64,000 nt of DNA. It comes from Streptomyces albospinus (lineage in GTDB: Bacteria > Actinomycetota > Actinomycetes > Streptomycetales > Streptomycetaceae). The translations under genes and the position numbers were made by a program. Below, one piece after another: positions 7,022 through 15,702 of the stretch. Position 1 is the stretch's first letter; each line of letters begins with the position of its first letter. The notes under the pieces are model-generated. The model did no database searches. It saw only the letters and a program-made list of their open reading frames with translations, and had not been told where the DNA came from. Location of the stretch: positions 227,634-291,633 of the forward strand of contig NZ_BMRP01000002.1 of the NCBI RefSeq assembly GCF_014648695.1. The letters run 5' to 3'.

Positions 7022-8551
7022 ATGGCAGACGACTACCTCGTACGCATCGGCAGGCTCATCCGTGACGCCCGGCAGCACCGGGGCTGGACGCAGACGCAGC
7101 TCGCCGAGGCCCTCGGCACAAGCCAGAGTGCGGTCAACCGCATTGAACGCGGCAACCAGAACATCAGCCTTGAGATGATTGCCCGCATCGGCGAGGCCCT
7201 GGACAGTGAAATCGTCTCGCTCGGCTACGCCGGGCCGATGCATCTCCGGGTCGTCGGCGGGCGCCGGCTGTCCGGCAGCATCGACGTCAAGACGAGCAAG
7301 AACGCCTGTGTCGCGCTGCTGTGCGCGACCCTCCTCAACGCGGGCCGGACAACTCTGCGCCGGGTGGCCCGCATTGAGGAGGTCTACCGCATCCTGGAAG
7401 TGCTGGGCAGCATCGGCGTCCGCACCCGCTGGATCAACGACGGCAACGACCTGGAGATCGTGCCGCCCGCCGAACTCGACCTCGGCGCCATGGACACGGA
7501 GGCGGCCCGCCGCACCCGCAGCGTGATCATGTTCCTCGGTCCGCTGCTGCACCGGATGGACCACTTCAAGCTGCCGTACGCGGGCGGCTGCGACCTCGGC
7601 ACCCGCACCGTCACACCCCATATGACCGCACTGCGGCACTTCGGCCTGGAGATCACCGCGACCGACGGCACCTATCTCGCCGAGGTGGACCGCAGCGTCG
7701 CCCCCAAGCGCGCCATCGTCCTGACCGAACGCGGCGACACCGTCACCGAGAACGCGCTGCTGGCCGCCGCCCGGCACGACGGCGTCACGGTCATCCGCAA
7801 CGCCTCGTCCAACTACATGGTCCAGGACCTCTGCTTCTTCCTGGAGGAGCTGGGCGTCCGGGTCGACGGCATCGGCACCACCACGCTCACCGTCCACGGT
7901 GTGGCGAAGATCGACCGCGATGTGGACTTCTCGCCCTCCGAGGACCCGGTCGAGGCAATGAGCCTGCTGGCCGCGGCAGTTGTCACCGAGTCGGAGCTGA
8001 CGATCCGCCGGGTCCCGGTGGAGTTCCTGGAGATCGAGCTGGCGGTCCTGGAGGAGATGGGCCTGGACCACGAGCGCAGCACGGAGTACCACGCCGACAA
8101 CGGTCGCACCCGGCTCGTCGACCTGACGGTCCGCCCCTCCAAACTCCAGGCGCCGCTGGACAAGATCCACCCCATGCCCTTCCCCGGGCTCAACATCGAC
8201 AACGTCCCGTTCTTCGCCGCCATCGCCGCCAGCGCCCAGGGCCAGACCCTGATCCACGACTGGGTCTACGACAACCGCGCGATCTACCTCACGGACCTCA
8301 ACCGCCTCGGCGCCCAGGTCAAACTGCTCGACCCGCACCGCGTCCTGGTCGACGGCACCACCCGCTGGCGCTCCGCGGAGATGATGTGCCCGCCGGCCCT
8401 GCGCCCGGCCGTCGTCGTCCTCCTGGCCATGATGGCCGCCGAGGGCACCTCCGTTCTGCGCAACGTCTATGTCATCAACCGCGGTTACGAGGACCTGGCG
8501 GAACGCCTCAACTCCGTCGGCGCGCAGATCGAGACGTTCCGGGACATCTGA
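7022..8551 (+). CDS. murA: XRE-domain / UDP-GlcNAc enolpyruvyl transferase (MurA-like) fusion
   Basis: 509 residues. Residues 8-68 form an XRE helix-turn-helix (TQTQLAEALGTSQSAVNRIE), followed by a full EPSP-synthase/MurA fold. The MurA lysine motif is TSKNA (Lys103), and the cysteine loop reads GGCDLG (Cys200), matching the MurA Cys that binds PEP and is the fosfomycin target. PGLNIDNVPF carries the catalytic Asp region. The segment after the Cys loop (RTVTPH instead of RPVDLH) diverges, so strict MurA activity is not certain. Such fusions are common as a second MurA in Streptomyces, and I take this one as chromosomal backbone next to the cluster. ATG at 7022 was chosen because the HTH begins there. 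Confidence 0.88.
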   Translation: MADDYLVRIGRLIRDARQHRGWTQTQLAEALGTSQSAVNRIERGNQNISLEMIARIGEALDSEIVSLGYAGPMHLRVVGGRRLSGSIDVKTSKNACVALLCATLLNAGRTTLRRVARIEEVYRILEVLGSIGVRTRWINDGNDLEIVPPAELDLGAMDTEAARRTRSVIMFLGPLLHRMDHFKLPYAGGCDLGTRTVTPHMTALRHFGLEITATDGTYLAEVDRSVAPKRAIVLTERGDTVTENALLAAARHDGVTVIRNASSNYMVQDLCFFLEELGVRVDGIGTTTLTVHGVAKIDRDVDFSPSEDPVEAMSLLAAAVVTESELTIRRVPVEFLEIELAVLEEMGLDHERSTEYHADNGRTRLVDLTVRPSKLQAPLDKIHPMPFPGLNIDNVPFFAAIAASAQGQTLIHDWVYDNRAIYLTDLNRLGAQVKLLDPHRVLVDGTTRWRSAEMMCPPALRPAVVVLLAMMAAEGTSVLRNVYVINRGYEDLAERLNSVGAQIETFRDI

Positions 8552-8559
8552 ACCGGGGA

Positions 8560-8617
8560 GTGTCGCCGCACCCCGCCAGACGCCCGTGGATGCGGGCGTG
8601 GAGGGGTGCGGCGGCAC
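8560..8617 (+). terminator. Hairpin terminator after the MurA-like gene
   Basis: 15-base arms (8560-8574 and 8603-8617, one G-T mismatch) with a nested second hairpin (ACGCCCG...GCGGGCGT) in the loop, starting nine bases after the stop codon. No U-tract follows, as is usual in Streptomyces. It makes a sensible left edge of the biosynthetic cluster. The remaining bases up to 8739 show nothing. Confidence 0.7.
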
Positions 8618-8739
8618 CGGTGGGACTTCCCTGAGACGTCAGGCACGGACGCAGGTGCCGATCCCGGCACCCCGGCGACATCAGGTCCCTCCGCTCGGCC
8701 GGAGAGGTTCCGACGGGGATGCGGCGCGCACCCCCGCTG

Positions 8740-9741
8740 TCAGGCGATGTGCGGCCGGGCACCGGCGAGTGACCTGGCGAGCGAGGCGTAGGCCTTTGCC
8801 ATGCCGTGGTGACTGAGGCTGGGCTCAGGGTTCCACGGGCCGAGTTGCCCGGCACGGACGGCGGGGAGGTTTCGCCACAGGCCGTTGCTGCTCAGGTCCG
8901 CAGGCTGAAGGCTGCTGGAGCGCACGTCGAGGAGGATGAGGTCGGCCGGATAGCGGTCGGCGAGTTCCCACGAGAGCTTTTCCATGTAGCGGTTGCCGCC
9001 GATGGGTTTGACGATGTCGAGGCCGAGGTCCTCGAAGTCGCCGAGGGAGGGGAATCCCGCTTTGCCGACCCTCATGCCGTCCTGGTCGGCGGAGGCGAAC
9101 AGGACCCGCAATCCGGGTTTGCCGCTGATGGTCCGGCGCAACCTGTCGCGAGCGGCGGAGTAGGCCGCTTCCCCGCGCCGCAGCTCCGGTGCGGTGAAGT
9201 CGGCCCCGAGGGCGGCGGCCAAGTCGACGTAGCGCCGCACGGCGGTGTCGACCTTGGCTCCGTACACCTCTATGGACACCCTGGGGACCAGCTCTTCGAC
9301 GAGCTTCAGGCTGCTCCGGTCGATCTGCGGCGCGCCGTACTGGAGGGGGTCGACGACGAGGTCCGGGTGCAGCCTCCCCATCCGCTCGACACTGATATGG
9401 CCCCAGGTGCCGCCGACCACGGCCACGCGGCTGAGGTTCACGTCGCCGGCCACGGTGACGTCCTTGCCGCCGCCCCGCCTCTGCAAGGCGCCGTACACGC
9501 CGATCGGGCGGATTCCGTAGTCCCACAGGGCCGCGGCCGAGGTGGCGTACGCCACGATGCGTTGCGGTCGCCTGTCCAGCCGTACCGTGCGCCCGGCGTC
9601 ATCGGTGAAGCGCCAGACGGCCCGCCCGCGGACGGCTTGTCTGCGACCGGCCTCGGGGGGTGAGCAGCCCGCCGCACCAAGGGCGAGGAGTCCTTGGGCA
9701 GCAGTGGTCAGAAACCGTCGACGGTCGGGCAGCGGCGGCAT
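8740..9741 (-). CDS. Siderophore-type ABC transporter substrate-binding lipoprotein
   Basis: A FecB/FepB-family periplasmic-binding-type protein of about 333 residues. The N-terminus has an RRRFL twin-arginine-like motif and ends in the lipobox LGAAGC, so it is probably a Tat-exported lipoprotein facing the outside of the membrane. The two-lobe fold characteristic of iron-chelate binders follows (for example RRPQRIVAYATSAAALWDYG and LHPDLVVDPLQYG). I chose ATG 9741 because GAGGAG lies four bases upstream. It is divergent from the two permeases and ATPase, and the iron box at 9800-9818 sits between them, so iron-repressed uptake of a chelate is likely. Confidence 0.9.
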   Translation of the reverse strand: MPPLPDRRRFLTTAAQGLLALGAAGCSPPEAGRRQAVRGRAVWRFTDDAGRTVRLDRRPQRIVAYATSAAALWDYGIRPIGVYGALQRRGGGKDVTVAGDVNLSRVAVVGGTWGHISVERMGRLHPDLVVDPLQYGAPQIDRSSLKLVEELVPRVSIEVYGAKVDTAVRRYVDLAAALGADFTAPELRRGEAAYSAARDRLRRTISGKPGLRVLFASADQDGMRVGKAGFPSLGDFEDLGLDIVKPIGGNRYMEKLSWELADRYPADLILLDVRSSSLQPADLSSNGLWRNLPAVRAGQLGPWNPEPSLSHHGMAKAYASLARSLAGARPHIA

Positions 9742-9799
9742 GCAACTCCTCATGTTCACCGGGGCGTTCGAGGATTCGAACGTCGACACCAAAGTCAAC

Positions 9800-9818
9800 T
9801 TAGGTTAGCCTCACGAAA
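9800..9818. promoter_or_regulatory. Iron box (DmdR1/IdeR type)
   Basis: TTAGGTTAGCCTCACGAAA closely matches the actinomycete iron box TTAGGTTAGGCTCACCTAA, with a perfect left half. It lies between the divergent binding-protein and permease genes and could repress both under iron sufficiency. Bases 9798-9811 are identical to 37100-37113 at the far end of the cluster. Confidence 0.8.
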
Positions 9819-9871
9819 GTTGGAACCCGGCACGTCGTGTTGAACAGTCATCGGGAACGGGGAAATCCAGG

Positions 9872-10879
9872 GTGAGAAGCAGCCGCGGGAAGCTGCTGTC
9901 CGGCTTAGGTGCCACGTTGTGCGCCCTCGTCGTGGCGATAGCCGTCAGCATGGGCGTGGGCACGCGCTCCATCCCTCTGAGCACGGTCGTCGGCTCGCTG
10001 TTCCCCTTCCCTCCGCACGACATGGACCACTTGGCCGTACGGGAGTCACGGCTCCCGCGCACCGCCCTTGGAGTGCTGGCAGGGGCAGCGCTGGGGCTGG
10101 CCGGTGCGGTGATGCAGGGGGTGTCCCGTAATCCGCTGGCCGATCCCGGGATTCTGGGGGTGAACGCCGGCGCCGCGCTCTTCATCGTCGTCGGCATCGA
10201 CGTCTTCGGCATCAATGCACTGAACGGCTATGTGTGGTTCGGATTCGTCGGCGCCGCACTGGCGGCCTTCCTTGTCCTCGCGGTGAGTTCGCTGGGCCGC
10301 GGCGGTGCCACACCCGTGAGGCTGGCGCTCTCCGGAGCCGCCGTAGCTGCCGCCCTGACTTCGCTGACCACCGCGATCCTGCTGATCAACGTGGACGCCT
10401 TCGACCAGTTCCGGTTCTGGCGGGTGGGCTCGCTGGCCGGCCGGGACGGGTCGGTCATCGGAGAGGCATTGCCCTTCCTGGCTGTCGGCGCCGTGCTGGC
10501 GCTCGCCTCCGGGCGGATGCTCAACGCGCTCGCGCTCGGGGAGGACACCGCGCGTTCCCTGGGCCGGCACGTCCATCGTGACCGCATGTGGGCGGCGCTG
10601 TCAGTGGTCCTCCTGTGCGGAGCCGCCACCGCGATGTGTGGTCCCCTCGCCTTCGTCGGCCTGGCCGTGCCGCACCTGGCCCGCCTGGTCACCGGCCCGG
10701 ACTACCGCTGGATACTGCCCTATTCGATGCTGCTGGCACCCCTTCTGCTGCTTGCGGCCGACATCGTGGGCCGGTTGGCGGTGCGGCCCTCCGAGCTCCA
10801 GGTCGGGCTCATGACCCCGGTCCTGGGAGCCCCGGTGTTCGTGCTGTTGGTACGCCGACGCAGGTTGGCGGAGCTGTGA
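9872..10879 (+). CDS. FecCD-family iron-chelate ABC permease
   Basis: 335 residues with about nine or ten transmembrane helices of the FecCD/BtuC permease family. Family features include RLPRTALGVLAGAALGLAGA, then GVSRNPLADPGILGVNAGA, and the coupling-helix region near ALGEDTARSLG that contacts the ATPase. Start is GTG 9872. It overlaps the next permease by four bases, so the three + strand genes form an operon. An in-frame TTA codon (9905-9907) lies at codon 12. It acts with the lipoprotein encoded divergently. Confidence 0.92.
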   Translation: MRSSRGKLLSGLGATLCALVVAIAVSMGVGTRSIPLSTVVGSLFPFPPHDMDHLAVRESRLPRTALGVLAGAALGLAGAVMQGVSRNPLADPGILGVNAGAALFIVVGIDVFGINALNGYVWFGFVGAALAAFLVLAVSSLGRGGATPVRLALSGAAVAAALTSLTTAILLINVDAFDQFRFWRVGSLAGRDGSVIGEALPFLAVGAVLALASGRMLNALALGEDTARSLGRHVHRDRMWAALSVVLLCGAATAMCGPLAFVGLAVPHLARLVTGPDYRWILPYSMLLAPLLLLAADIVGRLAVRPSELQVGLMTPVLGAPVFVLLVRRRRLAEL

Positions 10880-11982
10880 CGCACAGCCACGGCGCGACCG
10901 GACGGGTCGCGGCGGCCGGGCCGGAGACGGTGGCGGGGCACGCCGCACGGCAGACCGTGGCCGCGGCTCGCCGGCGCGGCAGACGACGCACCAGCGCCGT
11001 GACCGCAGCCCTGGTACTCGTCGCGCTCGGGGCGTTCACCGCCACGCTGGCGCTGGGCGAGTTCGACCTGCCGCTGCCGGAGGTGATCCGGTCGCTCACC
11101 GGACCGCTCTTCGCCAAGGCCACCTGGGAGAGCGACTTCTTCGTCCTCGACGTACGGCTGCCGCGGGTGCTGACGGCCTTGCTGGCCGGAGCGGCGTTCG
11201 GGCTGTCCGGCGCACTCTTCCAGAGCCTGATCCGCAACCCGCTGGCCAGCCCGGACGTCATCGGCATCACCTCGGGCGCGAGCGCCGCGGCCGTCGTGTG
11301 CGTGCTGGTCCTCGGGCTGGGCGGAATGGCGGTCTCGTTCGGGGCACTGGTGGGTGCGCTGGTCACGGCCACCCTCATCTACCTGCTCGCGTGGCGGAGC
11401 GGGGTGAGTGGATACCGCCTCGTCCTCGTCGGGATCGGGATCGCGGCGGTACTGTCCAGCCTGATCTCCTACCTGATGACCACCACGCAGGTCAGCGATG
11501 CCCAGCGGGCGCTGGAGTGGCTGACGGGGAGCCTGGACGGCCGCAGTTGGCCGCACGCCGGCACGCTCGCGCTGTGTCTGGTGCCGTTGCTGCCCGCCAC
11601 CGCGGTGCTGGCACGTTCGCTGGCGGCGCTGGAGTTCGGCGACGACACCGCGACCGGGCTCGGGGTGCGGGTGGCCTCCCGCCGGCTCGCGCTGCTGGCG
11701 GTGGCGGTGGCGCTGGCCGCGGTGGCGACCGCGGCGGTCGGCCCGGTCCCGTTCGTGGCCCTGGTCAGTGCGCCGATCGCGCGCGCGGTGCTGCGCGGTC
11801 GCGGACCCGCGTTGACCGGGGCGGCACTGGCGGGCGCGGCCCTGATGCCCGTGTCCGACTTCGTCGGTCAACACCTCGTCGGCTCCACGGAGTTACCGGT
11901 GGGTGTGGTGACCGGTGTCGTGGGAGCCCCGTATCTCCTGCTCATGCTGGCCACTACCAACCGCTCGGGACGCGGCGGATGA
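10876..11982 (+). CDS. FecCD-family iron-chelate ABC permease (second subunit)
   Basis: About 368 residues, the heterodimer partner of the upstream permease, with the same family motifs (RLPRVLTALLAGAAFGLSGA and LIRNPLASPDVIGITSGAS). Start is GTG 10876, overlapping the previous stop. The first 40 or so residues are a basic cytoplasmic tail. A TTA codon occurs at 11893-11895. The stop overlaps a possible ATG of the ATPase gene, indicating translational coupling. Confidence 0.92.
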   Translation: MTHSHGATGRVAAAGPETVAGHAARQTVAAARRRGRRRTSAVTAALVLVALGAFTATLALGEFDLPLPEVIRSLTGPLFAKATWESDFFVLDVRLPRVLTALLAGAAFGLSGALFQSLIRNPLASPDVIGITSGASAAAVVCVLVLGLGGMAVSFGALVGALVTATLIYLLAWRSGVSGYRLVLVGIGIAAVLSSLISYLMTTTQVSDAQRALEWLTGSLDGRSWPHAGTLALCLVPLLPATAVLARSLAALEFGDDTATGLGVRVASRRLALLAVAVALAAVATAAVGPVPFVALVSAPIARAVLRGRGPALTGAALAGAALMPVSDFVGQHLVGSTELPVGVVTGVVGAPYLLLMLATTNRSGRGG

Positions 11983-12017
11983 CCATGACCGGACGAAGGG
12001 ACGGAGGACGGGACCGG

Positions 12018-12878
12018 ATGACCGAACCGCATGTGCTGCGCGCGGAGGAGGTCCGGCTGGGCTACGACGGGCGGGAGGTCCTGTGCGGTCTGTCGTTCGA
12101 GGTCCCACCGGGCGAGGTCACGATGATCGTGGGCCCGAACGGCTGCGGCAAGTCCACCTTGCTGCGTGCGCTGGCGCGGCTCCAGCGCCCGGCTTCCGGC
12201 GCGGTGTGCCTGGACGGCCGGAACATCCGCACGATGTCGACGCGGCAGGTCGCCGCCGTCCTCGGCATCCTGCCGCAGACGCCCGTCGCACCGCCCGGGA
12301 TCCGGGTCGTCGAGTTGGTGGGACAGGGACGTCAGCCGCACCAGGGGTGGCTGCGGCGGTGGGGGGACGAGGACGAGAGCGCGGTGGCGCAGGCACTGCT
12401 CGCCACGGACACCCTGGAGCTTGCCGAGCGCCTGGTGGACGAGCTCTCGGGCGGGCAGCGGCAGCGGGTGTGGATCGCGATGGCGCTCGCCCAGCGCACC
12501 GGGCTGCTCCTGCTCGACGAGCCGACGACCTATCTCGACGTACCGCACCAGGTCGAGGTGCTGGACCTGCTGACCGACCTCAACCGCGGGGACGGCACCA
12601 CCGTCGTCGCGGTGCTGCACGATCTCAACCTCGCCTGCCGCTACGCCGACCACATCGTGGTGATGGCCGGCGGCGCGATCGTCGCCGAGGGCCCGCCCTC
12701 GCGGATCGTGACCGAGGACCTGATGCGGACGGTCTTCGGCATGGACTGCCGGGTCATTGCCGACCCGGTCTCGGACACTCCGCTGATCGTGCCCATCGGG
12801 CGCCACTACTGCACGTCCGCGAGCACCGGGCCGGCGACCGGGGCGGTCAGTCCCCGACGAAGTCGATCTCCGGTGTGA
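12018..12878 (+). CDS. Iron-chelate ABC transporter ATP-binding protein
   Basis: A FepC/FecE-type ATPase of about 286 residues: Walker A GPNGCGKST, Q-loop LPQTPV, signature LSGGQRQR, Walker B LLLLDEPT, D-loop and H-loop (VLHDLN). It powers the two FecCD permeases. ATG 12018 has GGAGG upstream; an in-frame ATG at 11979 overlaps the permease stop and would add 13 residues. Its 3' end overlaps the convergent MurB gene by 32 bases. Confidence 0.93.
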   Translation: MTEPHVLRAEEVRLGYDGREVLCGLSFEVPPGEVTMIVGPNGCGKSTLLRALARLQRPASGAVCLDGRNIRTMSTRQVAAVLGILPQTPVAPPGIRVVELVGQGRQPHQGWLRRWGDEDESAVAQALLATDTLELAERLVDELSGGQRQRVWIAMALAQRTGLLLLDEPTTYLDVPHQVEVLDLLTDLNRGDGTTVVAVLHDLNLACRYADHIVVMAGGAIVAEGPPSRIVTEDLMRTVFGMDCRVIADPVSDTPLIVPIGRHYCTSASTGPATGAVSPRRSRSPV

Positions 12879-13881
12879 GGAGGACACCGGTGCGGTCGAG
12901 CACCTGCCGCAACACGATGTCGACGGCTTCGCGGAAGCCCGCCGCACTGGCCCCGTCGTCGGCAACGAGGGTGTAGTGCACGGAGGAGATCCGGACGCCG
13001 GGTGTGAGGGGGTGGTTCAGATCGAAGCCCGCCTGCCGGATGAGCCAGCTCGCACTCACCCGCGTGGAGCCGTCGGGGAAGCGGCTCACCGGCGCGCCGA
13101 GGTCTCGCAGCCCCGCGGCCGTCGCACCGCCGACCTCCGGGCTGAAGAAGACGCTGCCGATGGAACGCCGGTCCCGCTCACGGGAGTTCAGCACCATTCC
13201 CTTCCTGCGGCGCACCGCCACCACCGCCCGGGCGGCCTGAGCCGGGGGCACACTGCTGCCCAGTGGTACGTCCAACTCCTCGGCCACGCTGCGGTACGTC
13301 ACCGGGCAGCTCAACTCGGCCCGGCGCAGCGCGAAGAGGAGGGACAGTACGGTCCAGCGCCGGGTTCTCTTGAACATGCTGCTTCGGTGACCCAGCGCGC
13401 ACTCGGAAGCGTCCAGGCTGACCCGGCGGCCCAGTTCCCAGTCCCACGCCTCCACGCTGCGCAGCGTGTCGGACACTTCCTGCCCGTACGCCCCGACGTT
13501 CTGGACGGGCGTCGCGCCGACGGTGCCGGGAATGCCCGCCAGCATCTCCATCCCGACCAGCCCCTCGGCGATCAGCGTCTCCACGAGGTCCCACAGCGGG
13601 TGCCCGGCCTGCACCTCCACCAGCACCTGGTTGCGGTCGTCCGTTCCCACTACGCGTAATCCCCGGGTGGCGATCCGGAGGACCGGGAGAGTGCACCCCT
13701 GGTCGCCTACGAGGACGTTGCTGCCCTCTCCGAGGCATACGGGAGGGGCGGGGCAGTGGCGCACCTCCTCGACGATGTCGGGGAATTCGGCGAGTTCGCG
13801 GAGTTCTACCAAGGACGTGGCGGGTCCGCCGATGCCGAGGGTCGTCAACGGGGCGAGCGGCACCCCGTAACTGACGCGCAT
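12847..13881 (-). CDS. murB: Second UDP-N-acetylenolpyruvoylglucosamine reductase (MurB)
   Basis: 344 residues, full-length MurB. The FAD-binding start is TTLGIGGPA and GEGSNVLVGD, then AGIPGTVGATPVQNVGAYG. The proton-donor serine is in GSVFFSP (Ser243), and the terminal catalytic glutamate region is TPEIDF. All key residues look intact, so it should reduce UDP-GlcNAc-enolpyruvate to UDP-MurNAc with NADPH. Streptomyces normally carry a housekeeping murB elsewhere, so this copy inside a biosynthetic cluster is accessory. GAGGAG precedes ATG 13881. It carries a TTA codon (13657-13659). A self-resistance or tailoring role are the two options; neither is proved. Confidence 0.93.
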   Translation of the reverse strand: MRVSYGVPLAPLTTLGIGGPATSLVELRELAEFPDIVEEVRHCPAPPVCLGEGSNVLVGDQGCTLPVLRIATRGLRVVGTDDRNQVLVEVQAGHPLWDLVETLIAEGLVGMEMLAGIPGTVGATPVQNVGAYGQEVSDTLRSVEAWDWELGRRVSLDASECALGHRSSMFKRTRRWTVLSLLFALRRAELSCPVTYRSVAEELDVPLGSSVPPAQAARAVVAVRRRKGMVLNSRERDRRSIGSVFFSPEVGGATAAGLRDLGAPVSRFPDGSTRVSASWLIRQAGFDLNHPLTPGVRISSVHYTLVADDGASAAGFREAVDIVLRQVLDRTGVLLTPEIDFVGD

Positions 13882-13913
13882 AGTGGGCTCCTCAGTCATG
13901 AGTATCAGGAATC

Positions 13914-13933
13914 GCGGAACAGGTTCGTTCCGC
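13914..13933. promoter_or_regulatory. Inverted repeat upstream of murB
   Basis: GCGGAAC, AGGTTC, GTTCCGC: perfect 7-base arms about 33 bases before the murB start codon, placed where an operator or leader hairpin would be. The rest of the gap to the regulator gene (13934-14110) shows nothing. Confidence 0.35.
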
Positions 13934-14110
13934 CTCGAAGAGCCCGTTTCCATCCCTGTGGCAGCAGACTCCCGACGCGGCAGCCAGTATCGTCTGCCCG
14001 CTCATTGTTCAGCGACGGGACCGGGAGGGTTCTCCCGGCCTGTGCCTCGAAGTCTCCGCCTGCTTGATGCGTTCAGGCGCCGGACCGCCCCACATCAACC
14101 CGGCCACAGC

Positions 14111-15475
14111 TCAACGGCGGGCACAGCCCAGTACGTCGTCGGTTCGCTGGACGATCCGCCGGGCGTCGGCGGCGTCATGACGCTGAAGCTGCCTGCGCAG
14201 ACCGGCCAGACGCGTACGGCCGCGCGCCGAGGCGACCTGACCGGCGAGATCCAGTGCCGCCCCGGCGGCCTGGGCCGCACCGTCGACCTCGCCCAGCAAC
14301 AACCGCGCCTCGGCCAGCGAGGTCTGGTGCAGCAGGCGGTTGCGCGGCTGGCTGCCGTCGAACAGTTCCAGTCCGCGGGCCAGATCGAAGGCGGCGCGGC
14401 CGGGCCTGCCGACCTCCAGCCAGGCTCGACCGGCGTCGCCGACCAGCACCGCGGGGGTGACCCAGTAGGCCCAAGGCTCGTGGCCCAGAGGCTCGGCCGT
14501 CCCCTGCGCATCACCCATGGCCTCCTGGATGGCGGCGGTTTCCTCCAGTGCACGTGTGCAGCCCTCCAGGTCTCCGAGGCTGGCGTGGGCCCTGGCCTGA
14601 CGGCTGGCCAGCAGTGCCTGTCCGGGACTCGGGGCCTGGCCGTCGGTGCCCTTGCGGGCGATCTGGATCAGCCGCAGCGCTTCCTCGCCACGGCCGTGCC
14701 ACATGGCCAGGTAGCTCAGGCAGGAGATGATGTGCGCAGCCAGCGCACGGTCGCCCGCCAGGCGTGCGGAACGCAGGGCATGGAGCAAGTAGTGCCTGCC
14801 ATGGGCTTCGTCACCGAGGTCGGCGGCCACCCAGCCGACGATCTGGGCGAGTTCGGCGACGAGCCGGTGCAGCAGGATGCCGGTCTCCTGGTCGTACGAG
14901 CAGGTGTCGACGAGCGTCATGGCCCACCGCAGGTCCTGGGCCGCCCAGTCCCGGAGCATGCTGCCCCCGCGGTCGTCGTCGAGCAGGCGGAACTGGTTGA
15001 TGCGCTCGCTGATCAGGCTCAGTACCACGGCATCGATGCCCTCGCCGCGCCGCTGCCCAGGGGGCGGGGTATCGGTGTTGAGCAGCCAGTCCACGGCCGC
15101 GATGGTCAGATCCTGTTCGCCCGTCGCGATGACGGGCGGGGCCGGCCGCCGCTGTTCCGACGGTACCGGGCATGTGGAGCAGAAGGGCGTCGGCGGTGTC
15201 CCTGGTAATCGCCCCTGGACGGTTTCCGCTTCCGTGGGAGGGAATTTGTCGGGCCACAGCGAGTGGAGCGGCACCGGCTCCCCCAACCGTTCGGCGAGGA
15301 TGTCGGATACCACGCGAGGCAGGTCGTCACGCGGACACGACCCCTTGAGCCAATTGTACGGCGCCTTGGCACTTATGGTGCCTGCACCACAAACCCTGTT
15401 GATCTCCCGGGCCAGCCGGTCCGGGGACCAGGACAGCCGGCGCAGGCACTCGGCCAGAATCGAGGTGTTGTTCAT
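14111..15475 (-). CDS. Pathway regulator: N-terminal HTH, C-terminal TPR-like
   Basis: 454 residues. Residues 5-65 resemble the degenerate HTH of Streptomyces regulators (LSWSPDRLAREINRV, then APYNWLKGSCPRDDLP). A linker with CSTCPVP follows, then a long alpha-helical TPR-like region (about residues 130-440: HYLLHALRSARLAGD, ALLASRQARAHASLGD and similar). This is the layout of XRE/TPR-type cytoplasmic regulators found in antibiotic clusters; activator or repressor is not decided. It has a TTA codon at 15206-15208 (codon 90), predicting bldA dependence. Two tandem 29-base repeats lie upstream, possibly its own binding sites. Start ATG 15475; ATG 15493 is also possible. Confidence 0.75.
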   Translation of the reverse strand: MNNTSILAECLRRLSWSPDRLAREINRVCGAGTISAKAPYNWLKGSCPRDDLPRVVSDILAERLGEPVPLHSLWPDKFPPTEAETVQGRLPGTPPTPFCSTCPVPSEQRRPAPPVIATGEQDLTIAAVDWLLNTDTPPPGQRRGEGIDAVVLSLISERINQFRLLDDDRGGSMLRDWAAQDLRWAMTLVDTCSYDQETGILLHRLVAELAQIVGWVAADLGDEAHGRHYLLHALRSARLAGDRALAAHIISCLSYLAMWHGRGEEALRLIQIARKGTDGQAPSPGQALLASRQARAHASLGDLEGCTRALEETAAIQEAMGDAQGTAEPLGHEPWAYWVTPAVLVGDAGRAWLEVGRPGRAAFDLARGLELFDGSQPRNRLLHQTSLAEARLLLGEVDGAAQAAGAALDLAGQVASARGRTRLAGLRRQLQRHDAADARRIVQRTDDVLGCARR

Positions 15476-15562
15476 CCGCTTACGACGCCCCATCTCGCTT
15501 TGAACAGCCTTCGATGCTAATGAACTCCAGCCCATCGTCCCATCGAGCGGGCCGATACCCAA

Positions 15563-15620
15563 ACGCAATATGACCGGACCGCATTGCCGATACGCGATAT
15601 GGCCGGACCACATTGCCGAA
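15563..15620. repeat. Two tandem 29-base repeats upstream of the regulator
   Basis: Units 15563-15591 and 15592-15620 match at 25 of 29 positions; each contains CCGGACC, then CATTGCCGA. They lie about 90-145 bases upstream of the regulator start, in the gap between it and an MFS gene. The period of 29 is close to three helical turns, which suits side-by-side binding of a dimeric regulator. Confidence 0.7.
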
Positions 15621-15702
15621 GTGGCACGAGTCACACCTCGGGCCGGCATGTGAAGACCTCAAAACGTTGTGATGGCCAGTTGGCCGAGAACTGCCGCAGC
15701 TT

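Noticed and set aside
7022..8551. XRE-MurA fusion as a second self-resistance gene of the cluster
   Set aside because: Such fusions occur widely in Streptomyces chromosomes, this one lies beyond a strong terminator, and I saw no TTA codon in it, unlike the nearby cluster genes; it is better read as flanking backbone.
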